Assembly: GCF_900637665.1 (NCBI RefSeq)
Contig: NZ_LR134386.1
Span: 186,001-250,000, forward strand
Source of the DNA: Chryseobacterium nakagawai
Lineage (GTDB): Bacteria; Bacteroidota; Bacteroidia; Flavobacteriales; Weeksellaceae
Direction: 5' to 3'
DNA: 64,000 nucleotides
This document shows, in pieces, positions 24,687-33,650 of the stretch; the stretch's first letter is position 1; each line of letters begins with the position of its first letter. Below the pieces are notes generated by a model that saw nothing but the letters and a program-made list of their open reading frames with translations, searched no databases and was not told where the DNA came from. Both the position numbers and the translations under genes were made by a program.

Positions 24687-27227
24687 TTAAGATTGAGAAG
24701 ATTTCTCAGCAGCTGATGGTTTTTTAGGTTTTGAAGTTTTTCCTGCCAATCCATCTTTGGCTTCATTAAGGTCAAGAATTACAGTTTCACCTTCGTTCAA
24801 TTGTTTATTCACAAGCATTTCTGCCAATAAATCCTCAATGTACTTCTGAATAGCTCTCTTCAATGGTCTTGCTCCGAAGTCTTTATCCCATCCTTTTTCA
24901 GAAATAAAGTCTTTTGCTTCTTCAGTTAATTCCACTTTATATCCTAATTTCTCAAGTCTGCCATACAGCTTGTTCAGTTCAATATCAATGATTTTCTTGA
25001 TATCATCCTGTACAAGAGAGTTGAAGATCACAATGTCATCAATTCTGTTTAAGAATTCCGGAGCAAATGCCTTTTTAAGGGCGTTTTCAATTGTACTTCT
25101 TGCTCTTGAGTCTGAAGTTGTTTTTTTAGCTGAGGTACCAAATCCTACACCGTCTCCGAAATCTTTAAGATCTCTTGTTCCGATATTGGAAGTAAGGATA
25201 ATGATCGTATTTCTAAAGTCGATTTTTCTACCTAAACTATCGGTAACGTGACCTTCATCAAGAATCTGTAACAGGATATTGAATACGTCAGGATGGGCTT
25301 TTTCAATCTCATCCAGAAGAACCACAGCATAAGGTTTTCTTCTCACAGCTTCAGTTAACTGACCACCTTCTTCGTATCCAACGTATCCCGGAGGCGCACC
25401 AACCAATCTTGAAACGGCGAATTTCTCCATGTATTCACTCATGTCGATTCGGATAAGAGACTCATCGGATTCAAAAAGCTCTCTGGCCATTACCTTCGCC
25501 AACTCAGTTTTACCAACCCCTGTTGTTCCAAGGAAAATAAATGTACCGATAGGGCGGTTAGGGTCTTTAAGACCAGCTCTGTTTCTTTGAATAGCCTTTA
25601 CAACTTTCTTCACAGCATCTTCCTGACCGATAACTTTTCCATTCAGTTTCTCATCCATCTGAGCTAATTTATCAAGCTCATTTTTGCCCACTTTCGTTAC
25701 TGGAACTCCACTCATCATAGAAACCACTTCTGCTACATTTTCTTCACTTACGGTTTCTTTTTTCTCTTTTACATCTTTATCCCATTTTTCCTGAGCGGCA
25801 TTCAGTTCCATCTGAAGACGTTCCTCCTCATCCTTAAGCTTTCTTGCCTCAAGATAATCCTGAGCTTTTACAGCTTTTTGCTTCATTTCCTTGATCTCTT
25901 CAATTTTCTTTTCAAAATCAATGATCTCGGTAGGAACTTTCATGTTCTTGATGTAAACTCTAGAACCTGCTTCGTCCATCGCATCAATTGCTTTGTCCGG
26001 TAAGAAACGGTCTGTAATATATCTTGATGTCAGATTGACACATGCATTAATTGCTTCAGGTGTATAAATTACATTGTGGTGTTCTTCATACTTATCCTTA
26101 ATCTGGTTCAGAATCTGAATGGTTTCCTCAATAGAAGTAGGTTCCACCATTACTTTCTGGAATCTTCTTTCTAAAGCTCCGTCTTTTTCAATATACTGAC
26201 GGTATTCATCCAGAGTAGTAGCCCCGATGCATTGAATCTCACCTCTTGCTAATGCCGGTTTGAACATATTGGATGCATCTAAGCTTCCTGTAGAACTTCC
26301 TGCACCTACAATCGTGTGTAGTTCATCAATGAATAAGATGACATCTCTGTTTTTTTCCAGTTCAGTCATGATAGCTTTCATTCTTTCTTCAAACTGACCA
26401 CGGTATTTCGTTCCGGCTACTAAACTTGCCAGATCTAATGTGATGACACGTTTTCCGTAAAGAACTCTTGACACCTTTTTCTGTTGAATTCTTAAAGCTA
26501 GCCCTTCCGCAATGGCAGATTTACCAACCCCAGGTTCTCCAATAAGAAGCGGGTTGTTTTTCTTTCTACGGGATAAGATCTGAGAGACTCTCTCAATTTC
26601 TTTTTCACGTCCAATTACAGGGTCTAATTTTCCATCTCTGGCCAAAGATGTTAAATCTCTACCAAAGTTGTCTAATGTAGGGGTTTTGCTTTTTGCAGAG
26701 CCTAAATTGCCTGTAGGCTTTCTCATTTGCTCGAATTCCTCTCTTTCATCATCATCATCATAAGCACTCATTTGTGGTGACTGCCCGGAATTTTTAAGCA
26801 TAGTCTGGTACTCTCTTGAAACACCTTCATAATCGATGTCGTAAGCTCCCAAAATATTTGAAGTAGGATCCTCATATTTATATAGAATACCTAAAAGCAG
26901 GTGAACGGTATTAATTTCATTGCTTTTGTATTGACGGCATTCTAACTCCGCACGTTTGATGGCATGATCCGCCATTTTGGTGAAAGAAATATTGGTAACC
27001 TCCTCAGAAATGGGATTAAGACTTGCTGTATTTAGAGTTTCAATTTTTCTTCTGATTTGTGTTAAATCCGCATTGAGGTTTTGAAGGATTTCTTTAGCAG
27101 AGTTTTCCGTTTTTATAATACCTAAAAGTAGATGTTCTGTATTAAGAAATTCACTTTTCAGCCTTTTAGCTTCGCTTTTGCTTTGTTTGAACACCTGGCT
27201 CAAACCTTGTGAAAACTTATAATCCAT
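24687..27227 (-). CDS. clpC: ATP-dependent Clp protease ATP-binding subunit ClpC
   Basis: 846 aa starting MDYKFSQGLSQVFKQS; a start 12 bp upstream is less typical. Two N-terminal Clp repeats (about 1-145: EHLLLGII, VHLLLGIL), first AAA+ module with Walker A GEPGVGKS (~230-237), a middle UVR-like coiled region (DYLEARKLKDEEERL), second AAA+ with GTTGVGKTEL (~575) and the ClpB D2-small C-terminal domain. The C-terminal tail is Lys/Ser-rich. It unfolds substrates for the ClpP peptidase, which is not in this window. Confidence 0.95.
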   Translation of the reverse strand: MDYKFSQGLSQVFKQSKSEAKRLKSEFLNTEHLLLGIIKTENSAKEILQNLNADLTQIRRKIETLNTASLNPISEEVTNISFTKMADHAIKRAELECRQYKSNEINTVHLLLGILYKYEDPTSNILGAYDIDYEGVSREYQTMLKNSGQSPQMSAYDDDDEREEFEQMRKPTGNLGSAKSKTPTLDNFGRDLTSLARDGKLDPVIGREKEIERVSQILSRRKKNNPLLIGEPGVGKSAIAEGLALRIQQKKVSRVLYGKRVITLDLASLVAGTKYRGQFEERMKAIMTELEKNRDVILFIDELHTIVGAGSSTGSLDASNMFKPALARGEIQCIGATTLDEYRQYIEKDGALERRFQKVMVEPTSIEETIQILNQIKDKYEEHHNVIYTPEAINACVNLTSRYITDRFLPDKAIDAMDEAGSRVYIKNMKVPTEIIDFEKKIEEIKEMKQKAVKAQDYLEARKLKDEEERLQMELNAAQEKWDKDVKEKKETVSEENVAEVVSMMSGVPVTKVGKNELDKLAQMDEKLNGKVIGQEDAVKKVVKAIQRNRAGLKDPNRPIGTFIFLGTTGVGKTELAKVMARELFESDESLIRIDMSEYMEKFAVSRLVGAPPGYVGYEEGGQLTEAVRRKPYAVVLLDEIEKAHPDVFNILLQILDEGHVTDSLGRKIDFRNTIIILTSNIGTRDLKDFGDGVGFGTSAKKTTSDSRARSTIENALKKAFAPEFLNRIDDIVIFNSLVQDDIKKIIDIELNKLYGRLEKLGYKVELTEEAKDFISEKGWDKDFGARPLKRAIQKYIEDLLAEMLVNKQLNEGETVILDLNEAKDGLAGKTSKPKKPSAAEKSSQS

Positions 27228-27379
27228 AATATATCTCATTAGAACAAAGGCAACATTACCTTTTATTCATTATCTAAATTACAAATATTTTACCAAAAAT
27301 CAATTAATGACTTTATGGCAGTAAAAAATTTTATTATCTTCTTGAAAATGATTAAGTTTGTTATCCTTAAAAATCTCTC

Positions 27380-27604
27380 ATGAATCCCGAAATTACTACT
27401 TACATCGGATACTCAGCCTCTATATTTATCGTGTTGAGTTTCATACTGAAAGATGTAAGAAAAATCAGAGTTGTTAACATGATCGGCTGTATCTGTTTTG
27501 TCATTTACGGCTTCTTCAGTGGACCGTTATGGCCGGTAATTATCCCGAACGGGCTTATTTGTTTTATTCAAATCTATCATCTACTGCTTGGAAAAAAAGC
27601 GTAA
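27380..27604 (+). CDS. Small YgjV/SemiSWEET-like membrane protein
   Basis: 74 aa, three hydrophobic helices (YIGYSASIFIVLSFILKDVRK, RVVNMIGCICFVIYGFFSG, PVIIPNGLICFIQIYHLLL). The triple-helix repeat with GYIAS/…SFI-KDV-K…N-IG resembles YgjV (Imp) and semi-SWEET half-transporters. The stop overlaps the next start (TAATG), so it is cotranscribed with the glycosyltransferase. The function is unproven. Confidence 0.7.
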   Translation: MNPEITTYIGYSASIFIVLSFILKDVRKIRVVNMIGCICFVIYGFFSGPLWPVIIPNGLICFIQIYHLLLGKKA

Positions 27605-28716
27605 TGAAGAAAAAAGTAATTACATCTGCCTTTAGTAATTTGTATACAGATCAGCGTATTGAAAAGGTATGCTATACTTTACATGAAAACGGGTATGAAA
27701 TTGAGCTGATAGGAAATGATTGGAATGGGGCAGAAGAAATGCAACGTCCTTATCCATTCTCACGGATCCATTTGGCTTCAAAAAGTTTGAAAACAGCTTA
27801 CTTTGAATTTAACTGGAAATTATACCATGAACTTAAAAAAAAGGCAGATCAAAATACAATTCTTCATGCCAACGATATTGACGCGCTGTATCCCAATTAT
27901 CTTATTGCTAAAAAGCTAAATATTCCATTAGTTTTTGACAGCCATGAAATTTTTTCAGAAATGCCTGCTGTTCAGGGCAAAATGTCACAAAAATTGTGGC
28001 GTTATGTCGAAAAGACTGTCATTCCTGAGCTTAGATTGATGATTACGGCAAGTGGAAGTTATGCAAAATGGTTTCAGAAAAAGTATGGGATAAATCCTGT
28101 GGTGATTCAAAATGCACCCAAAAAATTAGGACCCATTGCTGCTATTCCAGAAAATAATCCTAAAATTCTTCTCTACCAGGGAGCTATTAATCCTTTCAGG
28201 GGAATTGATAAAGTAATTCTTGCCATGCATCATATAGATCATGTACGATTGAAAATTGCAGGAGATGGTCCAAGAAAAAAAGAATATGAAGAGCTTGTAA
28301 TCAGTGAAAGACTTCAGCATAAAGTTGAGTTTCTTGGGAAATTAAAACCTGAAGAGCTAAGAAAAGTAACAGTAACTGCAGATTGTGGGATGAGCATCGA
28401 AGAAAATGGAGGAGACAGTTATCTATATTCTTTACCTAATAAAGTTTTAGATTGCATTCAGGCCAAAGTTCCTTTGATTTTATCGAATCTTCCTGAGCTT
28501 AAGAATATTAAAGATCAATTTGATGTTGGAGAGCTCATCAAAGATCATCATCCGGAAAATATTGCAGCTGCCATACAGAAAGTGTTAGCAAAAGGAAGGG
28601 TGAATTATCAGCAGGAACTGGAAAAGGCCTCCGAAGTCCTTTGCTGGGAAAATGAAGAAATAAAACTATTGGAGGTTTTTCGTAAAGCTTCTAATGCATT
28701 AGGTTTTAAGCAATAG
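27604..28716 (+). CDS. GT4-type glycosyltransferase
   Basis: 370 aa from the ATG overlapping the previous stop. The N-terminal half is the acceptor domain (KKKVITSAFSNLYTDQRIEKV, ILHANDIDALYPNYLIAKKL, FDSHEIFSEM). The C-terminal half is the GT-B donor domain (ILLYQGAINPFRGIDKVI, LKIAGDGPRKKEYEEL, YSLPNKVLDCIQAKVPL). It probably acts in surface polysaccharide or LPS synthesis, as do the GT9 and GT2 proteins downstream. Confidence 0.85.
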   Translation: MKKKVITSAFSNLYTDQRIEKVCYTLHENGYEIELIGNDWNGAEEMQRPYPFSRIHLASKSLKTAYFEFNWKLYHELKKKADQNTILHANDIDALYPNYLIAKKLNIPLVFDSHEIFSEMPAVQGKMSQKLWRYVEKTVIPELRLMITASGSYAKWFQKKYGINPVVIQNAPKKLGPIAAIPENNPKILLYQGAINPFRGIDKVILAMHHIDHVRLKIAGDGPRKKEYEELVISERLQHKVEFLGKLKPEELRKVTVTADCGMSIEENGGDSYLYSLPNKVLDCIQAKVPLILSNLPELKNIKDQFDVGELIKDHHPENIAAAIQKVLAKGRVNYQQELEKASEVLCWENEEIKLLEVFRKASNALGFKQ

Positions 28717-28787
28717 ACGGTTCTCATGATATAATTCTCTCAAAATTAACGTATGCCTTACCGCTTTAGGCCTAAAGCATAATTTAC

Positions 28788-28795
28788 TATCTTTG
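28788..28795 (+). promoter_or_regulatory. -7 box of sufE (TATCTTTG)
   Basis: An exact TAnnTTTG ending 21 nt before the sufE ATG. The in-frame TTG at 28793 belongs to this box. Confidence 0.6.
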
Positions 28796-28816
28796 CACAA
28801 AGAAATTTGTTATAAA

Positions 28817-29236
28817 ATGACCATTAAAGAAAAACAGCAGGAAATAATTGACGAATTTGCGTTTCTTGACGACTGGGAGCAGAAATATGAATATATCATT
28901 GACCTCGGAAAGGAACTAAAAGGACTTTCTGAAGATAAGAAAATAGAAGAAAATCTGATTAAGGGCTGCCAGAGTAAAGTTTGGATTGATGCTGAATTTA
29001 AGGAAGGAAAGCTTTTCTTTAACGCAGATTCAGACGGAATTTTACCAAAAGGTATTGTTTCTCTTTTGGTGAGTATTTACAGTGGACATTCTACTCAGGA
29101 AATTTTAGATTCTGACTTTGAGTTTATTTCAGAGATTGGATTACAGGAATTTCTTTCGCCATCCAGAGCTAATGGTTTAATGGCCATGACTAAACAGATC
29201 AAATTTTACGCAGTAGCTTATCAGTTGAAATCATAA
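28817..29236 (+). CDS. sufE: Cysteine desulfuration protein SufE
   Basis: 139 aa. Accepts sulphur from the SufS cysteine desulphurase for Fe-S cluster assembly. Active Cys51 in KGCQSKVWI is at the same position as in E. coli SufE. Conserved IPKGIVSLL-type and GLQEFLSPSRANGL stretches are present. No other suf gene is in the window. The GT9 gene follows after 2 bp, so sufE shares a transcript with two glycosyltransferases. Confidence 0.95.
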   Translation: MTIKEKQQEIIDEFAFLDDWEQKYEYIIDLGKELKGLSEDKKIEENLIKGCQSKVWIDAEFKEGKLFFNADSDGILPKGIVSLLVSIYSGHSTQEILDSDFEFISEIGLQEFLSPSRANGLMAMTKQIKFYAVAYQLKS

Positions 29237-29238
29237 TT

Positions 29239-30204
29239 GTGACCAGAATTTTAGCATATCGTTTTTCTGCATTTGGAGATGTTGCCATGACAGTTCCTGT
29301 TTTTAGGGAATTTTTGGAGCAAAATCCCGGTGTGGAGATTGTCATGGTTTCCAGAAAGAATTTTGAAGCTTTATTTACGGGTATTCCTAATGTTATATTT
29401 AAAGGAATTAATGTAGATGATTATAAAGGTTTCTTTGGGCTGAGAAGATTAGGAGATGAATTGATTAAAGAATTCAACCCGGATTATATTGCCAATCTTC
29501 ATGATGTGATCAGAACCAAAATTCTGGATAGAATTTACAGAAGAAAGGGATTAAAGGTTTTCAAAATAAATAAAGGAAAAGAAGAAAAAGAACATCTTAC
29601 TGATGTCTGGAATCTGGATAAAGTTCAATTGAAAAAAACAGTTGAGCGATATGCGGATGTTTTTCGGGAAATGGGTTTTAAAGTACAGCTTTCCCAAAAA
29701 CTTAGACCTGTTTCAGAGCATAAATCTGGAATTGGTTTTGCTCCTTTTGCTCAGCATAAAGGGAAAATGCTTCCGTTGGAAAAATCGTTTGAACTGGCCA
29801 GGATTTTGGCTCAGAAACAGACGGTATATTTCTTTGGAGGAGGAAAAAAAGAAACAGAAACCCTTGAGTCCTGGGAAAATCAGATCCCCAATACTAAAAG
29901 TCTTTCCGGGAAATTAAGTCTTACCGAAGAGCTTCAGAAGATCTCTGAGCTGGAAGTAATGATTTCTATGGATTCTGCGAATATGCATTTGGCTAGCCTT
30001 ATGGGAACCCGATGTGTATCTATATGGTGTGCAACGCATCCTTATGCCGGATTTTTAGGATTCGGGCAGAGTGAAGATGATGTGGTGCAGGTAAAAGACC
30101 TTTCGTGCAGGCCTTGTTCTGTTTTTGGGGATAAAGAATGCTATAGGGGAGATTGGGCTTGTCTAGAAGAGTTCAGTATTCAAAAAGTGGTTGAGAAAAT
30201 CTGA
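29239..30204 (+). CDS. Heptosyltransferase-type glycosyltransferase (GT9)
   Basis: 321 aa with a GTG start 2 bp after the sufE stop. N-terminal ILAYRFSAFGDVAMTVPVFRE and C-terminal ISMDSANMHLASLMGTRCVSIWCATHP are the GT9 (ADP-heptose:LPS heptosyltransferase) signatures. A Cys-rich segment (LSCRPCSVFGDKECYRGDWACLEE) matches the RfaF-like C-terminus. It likely adds a sugar to LPS core on the cytoplasmic face of the inner membrane. Confidence 0.88.
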   Translation: MTRILAYRFSAFGDVAMTVPVFREFLEQNPGVEIVMVSRKNFEALFTGIPNVIFKGINVDDYKGFFGLRRLGDELIKEFNPDYIANLHDVIRTKILDRIYRRKGLKVFKINKGKEEKEHLTDVWNLDKVQLKKTVERYADVFREMGFKVQLSQKLRPVSEHKSGIGFAPFAQHKGKMLPLEKSFELARILAQKQTVYFFGGGKKETETLESWENQIPNTKSLSGKLSLTEELQKISELEVMISMDSANMHLASLMGTRCVSIWCATHPYAGFLGFGQSEDDVVQVKDLSCRPCSVFGDKECYRGDWACLEEFSIQKVVEKI

Positions 30205-30208
30205 CATC

Positions 30209-31108
30209 ATGAAGCTTTCAATCTGTATTCCCGTCTATAATTTTGATGTCCGTGAATTGGTTTTTGATTTAAAAGAAGAGATTGATAGCCAGAAAATTGA
30301 TGCTGAAATTATCTTGATAGATGACGCTTCGAAAGAGGAGTTTAAACACATTAATAAGGAACTTCAAAGTATTTCTCATCAGATTGTTCTTCTTGAAAAA
30401 AATATCGGACGATCCCGGATTCGAAATCTTTTTCTGCAGTATGCCACAGGAGAATACCTTTTATTTCTGGACTGCGATGGGAAAATAGTAGAAAAGAACT
30501 TCTTAAAAAACTACATAAAATTTATACGGAAAAATATTGACACTCAGGTTGTTTATGGCGGCCGAAAGGTGTTAGATGTGGCATCAGATTCTGATCATTA
30601 TTTACGGTGGAAGTTTGCTGTTGAGAGAGAAAATCTTCCTGTAAAATTCCGGAGAGAAAAACCCTATTTAACTTTTCAGACCAATAATTTTATACTTCGA
30701 AAAGATGTATTGGAAAAAGTAATCTTTAATCCTGATTTTCAGAGGTATGGATATGAAGATCTCCTTTTTGCGATGGATTTAAAAGCAGAGAGCATCAAGA
30801 TTGATCATATTGATAATCCAATTCTTAATGACGATCTGGAAAGCAATACCGTTTATCTTGGTAAGGTAGAAGAATCTGTAGAAAGTTTATCTAGCATGCT
30901 TAAAGATGAAACTCTGAGTTCAAAGTTATCTGAAGTTAAACTTATTAACATGTATAATAAGCTTAAAAATACACCTTTTAAAATTATTTTAGGGGCCTTA
31001 TTCAAAATGGGAGAGGGGAGTTTAAAAAGAAAGCTTTCCAAAGGAAATGTAAGCCTCCGTTATCTGGATCTGTATAAACTTGGGCTTCTTTTCAGGAAGA
31101 TGAGATAG
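30209..31108 (+). CDS. GT2-family glycosyltransferase
   Basis: 299 aa starting MKLSICIPVYNFDVREL, 4 bp after the GT9 stop. The GT-A nucleotide-binding start is followed by ILIDDAS, IGRSRIRN, a DxD-like LFLDCDG and FQRYGYEDLLFAMDL as acceptor-site motif. A frame 18 bp longer exists, but the ICIPVYN strand normally starts the protein. It is part of the sufE-GT9-GT2 transcript. Confidence 0.85.
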   Translation: MKLSICIPVYNFDVRELVFDLKEEIDSQKIDAEIILIDDASKEEFKHINKELQSISHQIVLLEKNIGRSRIRNLFLQYATGEYLLFLDCDGKIVEKNFLKNYIKFIRKNIDTQVVYGGRKVLDVASDSDHYLRWKFAVERENLPVKFRREKPYLTFQTNNFILRKDVLEKVIFNPDFQRYGYEDLLFAMDLKAESIKIDHIDNPILNDDLESNTVYLGKVEESVESLSSMLKDETLSSKLSEVKLINMYNKLKNTPFKIILGALFKMGEGSLKRKLSKGNVSLRYLDLYKLGLLFRKMR

Positions 31109-31221
31109 ATCCTTTTTTCAGTTATAATGAATTTATGGTGCTCACTCCCAATATTTCATCTCAAAGAAATAACAATATTTGGAGGTGATCTAAGTATTTA
31201 AATTGATGATTATCCCAAATT

Positions 31222-31863
31222 ATGACAGCAATATATTATACCCGATGCCAGCAACTGCCTGATCATATTTTTGATGAAGCTGTTTTTTCGCTACCTATAG
31301 AGATGCAGCAAAAAATACAGAAGTATAGACGTTGGGAGGATGCTCATGCCTGCTTATATGGGAAACTATTACTAAAAGAAGCAATCTCTCAATTAGGATA
31401 TGATTACTCTCTTGAGTTAATACAAGAAACTAAATACGGAAAACCTCATTTTAAGGATAGTGATTTTGGGTTTAACATTTCTCATTCAGGCGAATATATT
31501 GTTTGTGTAATTAGTACGGATGAAAAACAAAACTTAGGAATTGATATTGAAGAAAATAAACCAATAGTATTGGAGGATTTTAATAATGTCTTTACTAAGG
31601 ACGAGCAAAAAGAGATTAGTGAACAGGGTAATTTTCAAACTTTTTGGACTCGTAAAGAAGCTGTTGCAAAAGCAGATGGGAGAGGAATACTTATACCCTT
31701 CAACACAATAGATACTTTGAATTTATCTGTAGTATTGGATAATAAAAGATATACTTTGTACGAAGTGGAAATTGATCACAATTATACCATTTATATGGCT
31801 GCTTCCGTTAGTCTTGAGAAAGAGGTAAAATGTTTTTACAAAGATCCTGGCTCCCTGTATTGA
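31222..31863 (+). CDS. 4'-phosphopantetheinyl transferase (Sfp/HetI type)
   Basis: 213 aa. Transfers phosphopantetheine from CoA to carrier proteins. Family motifs: KYGKPHF, FGFNISHSGEY, the Mg-binding GIDIEENK, and FTKDEQKE…FWTRKEAVAKADGRGI. The length is typical for Sfp/Gsp enzymes rather than the short AcpS. No polyketide or nonribosomal synthase is in this window, so the target carrier is unknown. It is monocistronic with a terminator downstream. Confidence 0.88.
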   Translation: MTAIYYTRCQQLPDHIFDEAVFSLPIEMQQKIQKYRRWEDAHACLYGKLLLKEAISQLGYDYSLELIQETKYGKPHFKDSDFGFNISHSGEYIVCVISTDEKQNLGIDIEENKPIVLEDFNNVFTKDEQKEISEQGNFQTFWTRKEAVAKADGRGILIPFNTIDTLNLSVVLDNKRYTLYEVEIDHNYTIYMAASVSLEKEVKCFYKDPGSLY

Positions 31864-31957
31864 TATAAAGGTCTTGATTGTTATGTAGAGTTCTCGTGGT
31901 TGGTAGAATCAGTCAAAGTCTGTCTATGATAGTAAGTCTGATCTCATGTATAAAATG

Positions 31958-31989
31958 AAAAAATCTCTCAGAAATCTGAGAGATTTTTT
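31958..31989. terminator. bidirectional terminator between Sfp gene and tRNA genes
   Basis: A perfect 15-bp stem AAAAAATCTCTCAGA/TCTGAGAGATTTTTT around AA. It is immediately next to the 3' end of the minus-strand tRNA-Val. Confidence 0.93.
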
Positions 31990-31990
31990 G

Positions 31991-32065
31991 TGGGCCCTGA
32001 GGGATTCGAACCCCCGACCCTCTGGGTGTAAACCAGATGCTCTGAACCAACTGAGCTAAGAGCCC
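31991..32065 (-). tRNA. tRNA-Val (anticodon TAC), copy 1
   Basis: A 75-nt cloverleaf on the minus strand. Acceptor GGGCTCT pairs with AGGGCCC (one G·U). Anticodon stem TCTGG/CCAGA with loop TTTACAC gives anticodon TAC (Val). The T-arm is GGGGG-TTCGAAT-CCCTC and the discriminator is A. CCA is not encoded. Confidence 0.95.
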
Positions 32066-32098
32066 GAATTTTTTTGAAAGGTTTCGTTTCCTTTTCTG

Positions 32099-32173
32099 TG
32101 GGTCCTGAGGGATTCGAACCCCCGACCCTCTGGGTGTAAACCAGATGCTCTGAACCAACTGAGCTAAGAACCC
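32099..32173 (-). tRNA. tRNA-Val (anticodon TAC), copy 2
   Basis: Identical to copy 1 except in the acceptor stem, GGGTTCT/AGGACCC, where the C4-G pair is replaced by T4-A on both sides. The two copies are 33 bp apart and probably cotranscribed. Confidence 0.95.
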
Positions 32174-32222
32174 TCTAGACTTTGTTATTGTTTCCTCGTT
32201 TAGAGTGGTGCAAATATACAAC

Positions 32223-33467
32223 TTATTCTTTACACTCCAAATTTTTTTCTAAAAAATCTCCCACAACAAAGTTGCTTCCACCAATAAAAATCATTTCTTC
32301 ATTTGTACACCGTTCTTTTGCAGATAGATATGCTTCCTGCACAGAATTAAAAATTTTATAAAAAATTTTTGCCTCCAGAAGTAAATTTTCATAATCTTTG
32401 GGATGTCTTCCCCTGTTGATGGATGGTTTGGCAAAATAAAACTCAGAATTTTCAGGAAGCAAATTCATCACTTCATCTATTTTTTTATCATTTACAAACC
32501 CCAAAATAACATGCTTGTGCCTGTCAATAGAATTTAATTGTGAAAAAACATATTCTAAACCTGCCTGATTGTGTCCCGTATCACAAATAGTAAGCGGATC
32601 TTTTGAGAATTCAAACCAACGACCAATGAACCCTGTATTCTGATGCACATTCAATAAGCCGTTTTCTATATCTTGAGAGGTAATCCTTACCTCTAGCTTT
32701 CTTAATTCTTCAACAAGGGCCAGAACCACCCGAATGTTTTTTCGCTGATAGTTTCCTTTCAAATCGGAAGACAGGTCAGTATGAAGAAGGGTAGCGTCTA
32801 TGAAAGGCGCGTTTTCTTTTGTAGCTTTTTCTCTGATGATTGTTTTTACGGTTTCATTTTCATCGCCTGAAATGATGGGGGTGTTCTTTTTGATGATTCC
32901 CGCTTTCTCGCTGGCAATTTCTTCGATAGTATCTCCTAATATATTCTGATGATCAAGCTGAACATTCGTAATAGCAGAAACTAAAGGATTTATAATATTG
33001 GTAGAATCCAGTCTTCCGCCTAACCCTACTTCAATAATCGCAAAATCTACCTGCTGCTGATAGAAATATTCAAAAGCCATGATGGTGGTAAATTCGAAAA
33101 ATGAAGGTCGAATATCTTCCGGAATATTTTTAAGCTTCTGGATAAAATTGAAGACAAACTCTTTATTACAGTTTTTACCATTCACCTTAATTCGCTCTGT
33201 AAAATCAATAAGATGGGGAGAATTATATAACCCTACTTTGTAGCCGGCTTCCTGGAGTATGGATGCCAGCATATTGCTGGAAGATCCCTTTCCGTTGGTA
33301 CCACCAATATGGATGCATTGTATTTTTTCCTGAGGATTTCCAAAGTAATTACAAAGCTTGGTGATATTGTCAAGACCTGGTTTATAAGCCTGCTGCCCAT
33401 CTATCTGGTAGTTGGGCATTTGTACGAAAAGCCATTCGATAGCTTCCTGATATTGTTCGTTTGTCAT
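32223..33467 (-). CDS. folC: Bifunctional folylpolyglutamate / dihydrofolate synthase FolC
   Basis: Adds glutamate to folates and, in most bacteria, to dihydropteroate. 414 aa. The Mur-ligase P-loop IGGTNGKGSSS (54-64), EVGLGGRLDSTN, TNVQLDHQNILG and ICDTGHNQAGLEYVF are all present. The window shows no other folate gene. It lies directly upstream of the two tRNA-Val genes on the same strand with 49 bp between. Confidence 0.93.
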   Translation of the reverse strand: MTNEQYQEAIEWLFVQMPNYQIDGQQAYKPGLDNITKLCNYFGNPQEKIQCIHIGGTNGKGSSSNMLASILQEAGYKVGLYNSPHLIDFTERIKVNGKNCNKEFVFNFIQKLKNIPEDIRPSFFEFTTIMAFEYFYQQQVDFAIIEVGLGGRLDSTNIINPLVSAITNVQLDHQNILGDTIEEIASEKAGIIKKNTPIISGDENETVKTIIREKATKENAPFIDATLLHTDLSSDLKGNYQRKNIRVVLALVEELRKLEVRITSQDIENGLLNVHQNTGFIGRWFEFSKDPLTICDTGHNQAGLEYVFSQLNSIDRHKHVILGFVNDKKIDEVMNLLPENSEFYFAKPSINRGRHPKDYENLLLEAKIFYKIFNSVQEAYLSAKERCTNEEMIFIGGSNFVVGDFLEKNLECKE

Positions 33468-33650
33468 GATACAAAATTCTCAAAAGTTTTATTAAAATGA
33501 AACTATTTTTTTCAATCTGTAACTTTTTTATATTTACTTCGTCTAATAGGGAAAAATCTTAATATGAAATCGTCATGATTTGCAGATACAAATACTGATG
33601 AAGATGACGTAGATTTCATATGACCATTAAAAACAAATAAACATTTATAT

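Noticed and set aside
31913..32221. Minus-strand 102-codon frame
   Set aside because: It covers both tRNA-Val genes and repeats the same peptide twice because the tRNAs are identical; not protein coding.
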